From contig JAAYSZ010000029.1 of NCBI GenBank assembly GCA_012523895.1, positions 31,036 through 95,035 of the forward strand: 64,000 nt of DNA, read 5' to 3'. Source of the DNA: Erysipelotrichaceae bacterium. Its GTDB lineage: Bacteria > Bacillota_I > Bacilli_A > Erysipelotrichales > Erysipelotrichaceae. Below, piece after piece: positions 62,203 through 64,000 of this stretch. Every line of letters begins with the position of its first letter. Position 1 is the stretch's first letter. The position numbers and the translations under genes are program-made. The notes under the pieces were generated by a model. That model was given only the letters and a program-made list of their open reading frames with translations. It was not told where the DNA came from and ran no database searches.

Positions 62203-62734
62203 CATTTTTTAATCTTTGTAATTTAGTTAAAGGGTTTTTAACATAAGTTATATTACAAACTTTAAGTAAATTAATAAAATGATTTAAATGATTTTCTTCA
62301 GGATTAAACAATTCGTATTCAACTTCATAGTCTATAATGTTGTTGTATTTGTTTATATCTAAGCACATTTCACCATGTTCATCTTTATAGATGTGTCTAA
62401 TAGTATTAAGAGTTCCTATATGATTTAAGGAATCATTGATTCCTAAATTGTTTAGGAGTTTTTTTATTTTAGAATTATTAATATTTAAAGAATCTATTTC
62501 AAATTCATATTCAATTAATCCTTTATGTGCATTTTCTTTTAAAGCAAAAATAAATTTGTTGTTTATTTCTCTTATTCTTAATGCGAAACCTTTTAAATAT
62601 AGAGAAGGTTCTGAATCAAAATAATGATTTATTTGATTAATTGTTTTTATAGGTGTATATGTTTCTATTAATTTATTTAGTTCTTCTTTAGTAACTAACA
62701 TTTTATATTCAACTTCTAATTTTTTGTTTTCCAT
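62195..62734 (-). CDS. CYTH-domain phosphohydrolase (YjbK-like triphosphatase)
   Basis: 179 aa from ATG 62734 (GGAG on its strand; an ATG 12 nt upstream lacks spacing). LEVEYKMLV near the start is the ExExK signature of triphosphate tunnel enzymes; ALRIRE, LKEN and LDINKYNNIIDYEVEYEL supply the other charged strands of the tunnel. Family members hydrolyse tripolyphosphate or bind polyphosphate. Its promoter carries PhoP-like repeats. A physiological tie to the ppx-ppk operon is inferred. Confidence 0.88.
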   Translation of the reverse strand: MENKKLEVEYKMLVTKEELNKLIETYTPIKTINQINHYFDSEPSLYLKGFALRIREINNKFIFALKENAHKGLIEYEFEIDSLNINNSKIKKLLNNLGINDSLNHIGTLNTIRHIYKDEHGEMCLDINKYNNIIDYEVEYELFNPEENHLNHFINLLKVCNITYVKNPLTKLQRLKNAR

Positions 62735-62796
62735 AATAATCTCCAATTACTGTAATATTAACATTTTTTTATATAATAATCCTAAAATGTGTTCAT

Positions 62797-62848
62797 TGTA
62801 AAACACTAGTAAAACGTTTGTAAAACTGGCTTAAGAAGTAAGTAAAAT
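62797..62848 (-). promoter_or_regulatory. PhoP-box-like repeats and promoter of the CYTH gene
   Basis: GTAAAAC at 62798, 62809 and 62820 (11-bp period) and GTAAAAT at 62842 (22 bp on). On the minus strand these read TTTTAC(A/T), like PHO boxes. The box nearest the gene, TTTACA (62797-62802), also serves as -35 with an 18-bp spacer to TATTAT (62773-62778). Confidence 0.55.
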
Positions 62849-62917
62849 CAATATTTATTAATTAAATTTATTATATAATCTTAAAGAATTTAATTTATTT
62901 TTATAAGGGGGTAGACT

Positions 62918-63841
62918 ATGTTAAAAATAATTAAAAAGAGCTTTTCATTATTGCTTGCTTTATTGTTGGTGTTTTCATTAACAGCATGTGGTGGTGGTAA
63001 TGAAAAGGAAGAAGCAAACAAGGTTTTACAAGTTCAATTTGTTCCTACAAACAATGATGGAACAATGGAAGCAAAAGCAAAGCCATTTGCGGAGTATTTA
63101 ACTGAAAAACTTGGTGTTGAAGTAAATGTTACATTAGCTACAGATTATTCAACAATAGTTGAAGCAATGGAATCAGGACAAGTTGATTTAGGTATTATGC
63201 CACCTGCGGCATATGTTCAAGCTAGAGATCTTGGTGCTGCAAAAGCATTACTTACATCAGTTTTAGGAGGTTACAACAGAGATACTGGAGAACCTGAAGA
63301 AGGTTTAACAAGAGGAACTTTCAAAGCTGAAATTCTTGTAAGAGCAGATAGCGATATACAAACACTTGAAGATTTAAAAGGAAAGAAAATTGCTACATTA
63401 AGTCCTACTTCAGCTAGTGGATATATTTATCCAGTTGCTGAAATGAAGAATATTGGTATTGATCCAGTTACTGAATGTACATTAACTACTGTTAATGATA
63501 TTCCTAGTGAAATTACTGCAGTATTAAATGGTCAACAAGATGCTTGTTTTGTATTTGAAGGAGCAAGACATGTATTTAAGAAAGCTTTCCCTGATAACGA
63601 TCTTACTCAAGAGCTAAAAGTTTTATATTTATCAGAGGGTAACATTCCAAATGATGCAATAGCTGTTTCGCAAGATATGGATGAAGAATTACAAAACAAA
63701 ATAGTTGAAGTATTCACAAACATGGCAAATGATGAACAAGGAAAAGAAGCTATGAGCATGTGGAGTCATATTGGTTATGAAAAAGCTGATGAAAAAGCTT
63801 ATGATACAGTAAAAGCTTATACGGAAAAAGCTGCAGAATAA
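62918..63841 (+). CDS. phnD: Phosphate/phosphite/phosphonate ABC transporter substrate-binding lipoprotein
   Basis: 307 aa. Signal peptide with lipobox LTAC (Cys 23) then GGG; binding-protein fold type 2 with FVPTNNDGTMEAKAKPF, QVDLGIMPPAAYVQAR, ATLSPTSASGYIYP and NDAIAVSQDMD: PhnD/PtxB family. The ligand (phosphonate, phosphite or another small oxyanion) cannot be fixed by eye. RBS AAGGGGG. ABC and permease genes would be expected downstream, beyond the window edge. Confidence 0.93.
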   Translation: MLKIIKKSFSLLLALLLVFSLTACGGGNEKEEANKVLQVQFVPTNNDGTMEAKAKPFAEYLTEKLGVEVNVTLATDYSTIVEAMESGQVDLGIMPPAAYVQARDLGAAKALLTSVLGGYNRDTGEPEEGLTRGTFKAEILVRADSDIQTLEDLKGKKIATLSPTSASGYIYPVAEMKNIGIDPVTECTLTTVNDIPSEITAVLNGQQDACFVFEGARHVFKKAFPDNDLTQELKVLYLSEGNIPNDAIAVSQDMDEELQNKIVEVFTNMANDEQGKEAMSMWSHIGYEKADEKAYDTVKAYTEKAAE

Positions 63842-63845
63842 TAAA

Positions 63846-63872
63846 TGGGACTCTTATGAGTCCTATTTTTTT
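63846..63872 (+). terminator. Attenuating terminator after phnD
   Basis: GGACTC-TTAT-GAGTCC then TATTTTTTT. Common between binding-protein genes and the rest of an ABC operon, where it lowers downstream expression. Confidence 0.8.
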
Positions 63873-63886
63873 ATAGGAGACCTACT

Positions 63887-64000
63887 ATGAAAAATCAAGT
63901 AGAAATTAAATAAACTTGAAAGTCATAGAAAAAGGAATCTTAAATCAAGATTTGTAAAAAAATATATTATATTTATGAATCAAAAAAGATCTTTGAAAAT
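63887..64000 (+). pseudogene. Partial gene at window edge, apparently frameshifted near its start
   Basis: ATG 63887 behind TAGGAG opens MKNQVEIK and stops at once (TAA 63911-63913). The +1 frame from 63909 stays open to the edge and reads as a basic start (NKLESHRKRNLKSRF...) of the kind seen in ABC permeases. A single extra A in the ATTAAATAAA tract would explain this. It could also be a sequencing error, a short ORF, or a different start further on. Confidence 0.35.

Noticed and set aside
1..64000. Mycoplasma-type genetic code (TGA = Trp)
   Set aside because: Several clear genes end in TGA (nanE, rnmV, rsmA) and Trp is encoded by TGG in conserved positions.
1..64000. CRISPR arrays, insertion sequences, prophage or tRNA/rRNA genes
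   Set aside because: No regularly spaced repeats, transposase or integrase motifs, or cloverleaf/rRNA sequence were seen; the window is compact housekeeping DNA.

Overview
This window looks like an origin-proximal stretch of a low-GC (roughly 28% by eye), probably obligately anaerobic Gram-positive chromosome. The gene set and neighbourhoods (serS–SRP RNA–tadA–dnaX–ybaB–recR; rsmG–noc–soj–spo0J; tatD–rnmV–rsmA–ispE; glmU–prs) are those near the Bacilli origin, and a perfect 22-bp palindrome containing the B. subtilis parS sequence follows serS. TGA is used as a stop, so the code is standard and not the Mycoplasma one. glmU, lipoproteins and sortase-like C-termini imply a walled Firmicute or close relative (an Erysipelotrichia or unclassified Bacilli type is my guess). 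Anaerobiosis is indicated by two class III ribonucleotide reductases, a further glycyl radical enzyme with activase, a flavodiiron protein with rubredoxin, and formate-THF ligase. No dnaA, rRNA, tRNA, IS, prophage or CRISPR was seen.

Layout: 0-10.6 kb is housekeeping (serS, parS, SRP RNA, tadA, dnaX-ybaB-recR, fhs, an EVE-like protein, mnmG, an orphan with faint ThyX resemblance, a sirtuin). 10.6-16.4 kb holds a glycosidase-like lipoprotein, a COG2509 flavoprotein, a DUF6935-type protein and a large beta-helix/Cna-B surface protein. 16.4-22.4 kb is a tight five-gene catabolic operon: NanE-type epimerase, an unassigned glycyl radical enzyme, its activase, a HAD phosphatase and an MFS transporter. 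22.5-25.5 kb is one giant double GT-C glycosyltransferase. 25.6-28.8 kb is rsmG-noc-soj-spo0J; 28.8-30.2 kb flavodiiron protein plus rubredoxin; 30.3-35.1 kb mnmE, an RDD protein, tatD, a candidate small RNA, rnmV, rsmA and ispE.

35.2-40.9 kb: a cold-shock gene on the minus strand, a Met T-box ahead of metG, then nrdG and an nrdD carrying a fused redoxin domain. 40.9-49.2 kb (minus strand): addA-addB and a second nrdDG pair. 49.4-53 kb: Crp/Fnr regulator, lipoprotein, glutathione peroxidase, second surface protein. 53-57.8 kb (minus strand): a polyphosphate operon ppx-ppk1-ppk2 plus a PHP phosphoesterase. 57.9-64 kb: two DUF975-like membrane proteins, glmU, prs, a 32-residue membrane peptide, a CYTH protein and a PhnD-type binding protein, with PhoP-like direct repeats among the last three.

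Signals most worth following: (1) an unannotated ~90-nt RNA at 32823-32912 whose two hairpin loops share a 12-nt C-rich motif complementary to the start region of the 13954 surface-protein gene; (2) the palindrome GTTGCAAAYGCAAC in front of both nrdD loci and the Crp/Fnr gene; (3) the NanE-coupled glycyl radical enzyme operon; (4) four genes whose -10 box ends exactly 6 nt before ATG with no Shine-Dalgarno, suggesting leaderless mRNAs; (5) PhoP-like boxes next to a tiny membrane peptide and a CYTH phosphohydrolase; (6) four DnaA-box-like 9-mers in about 340 bp at the head of the rsmG-noc-soj-spo0J operon. All function calls rest on motifs and remembered family features; nothing was searched.
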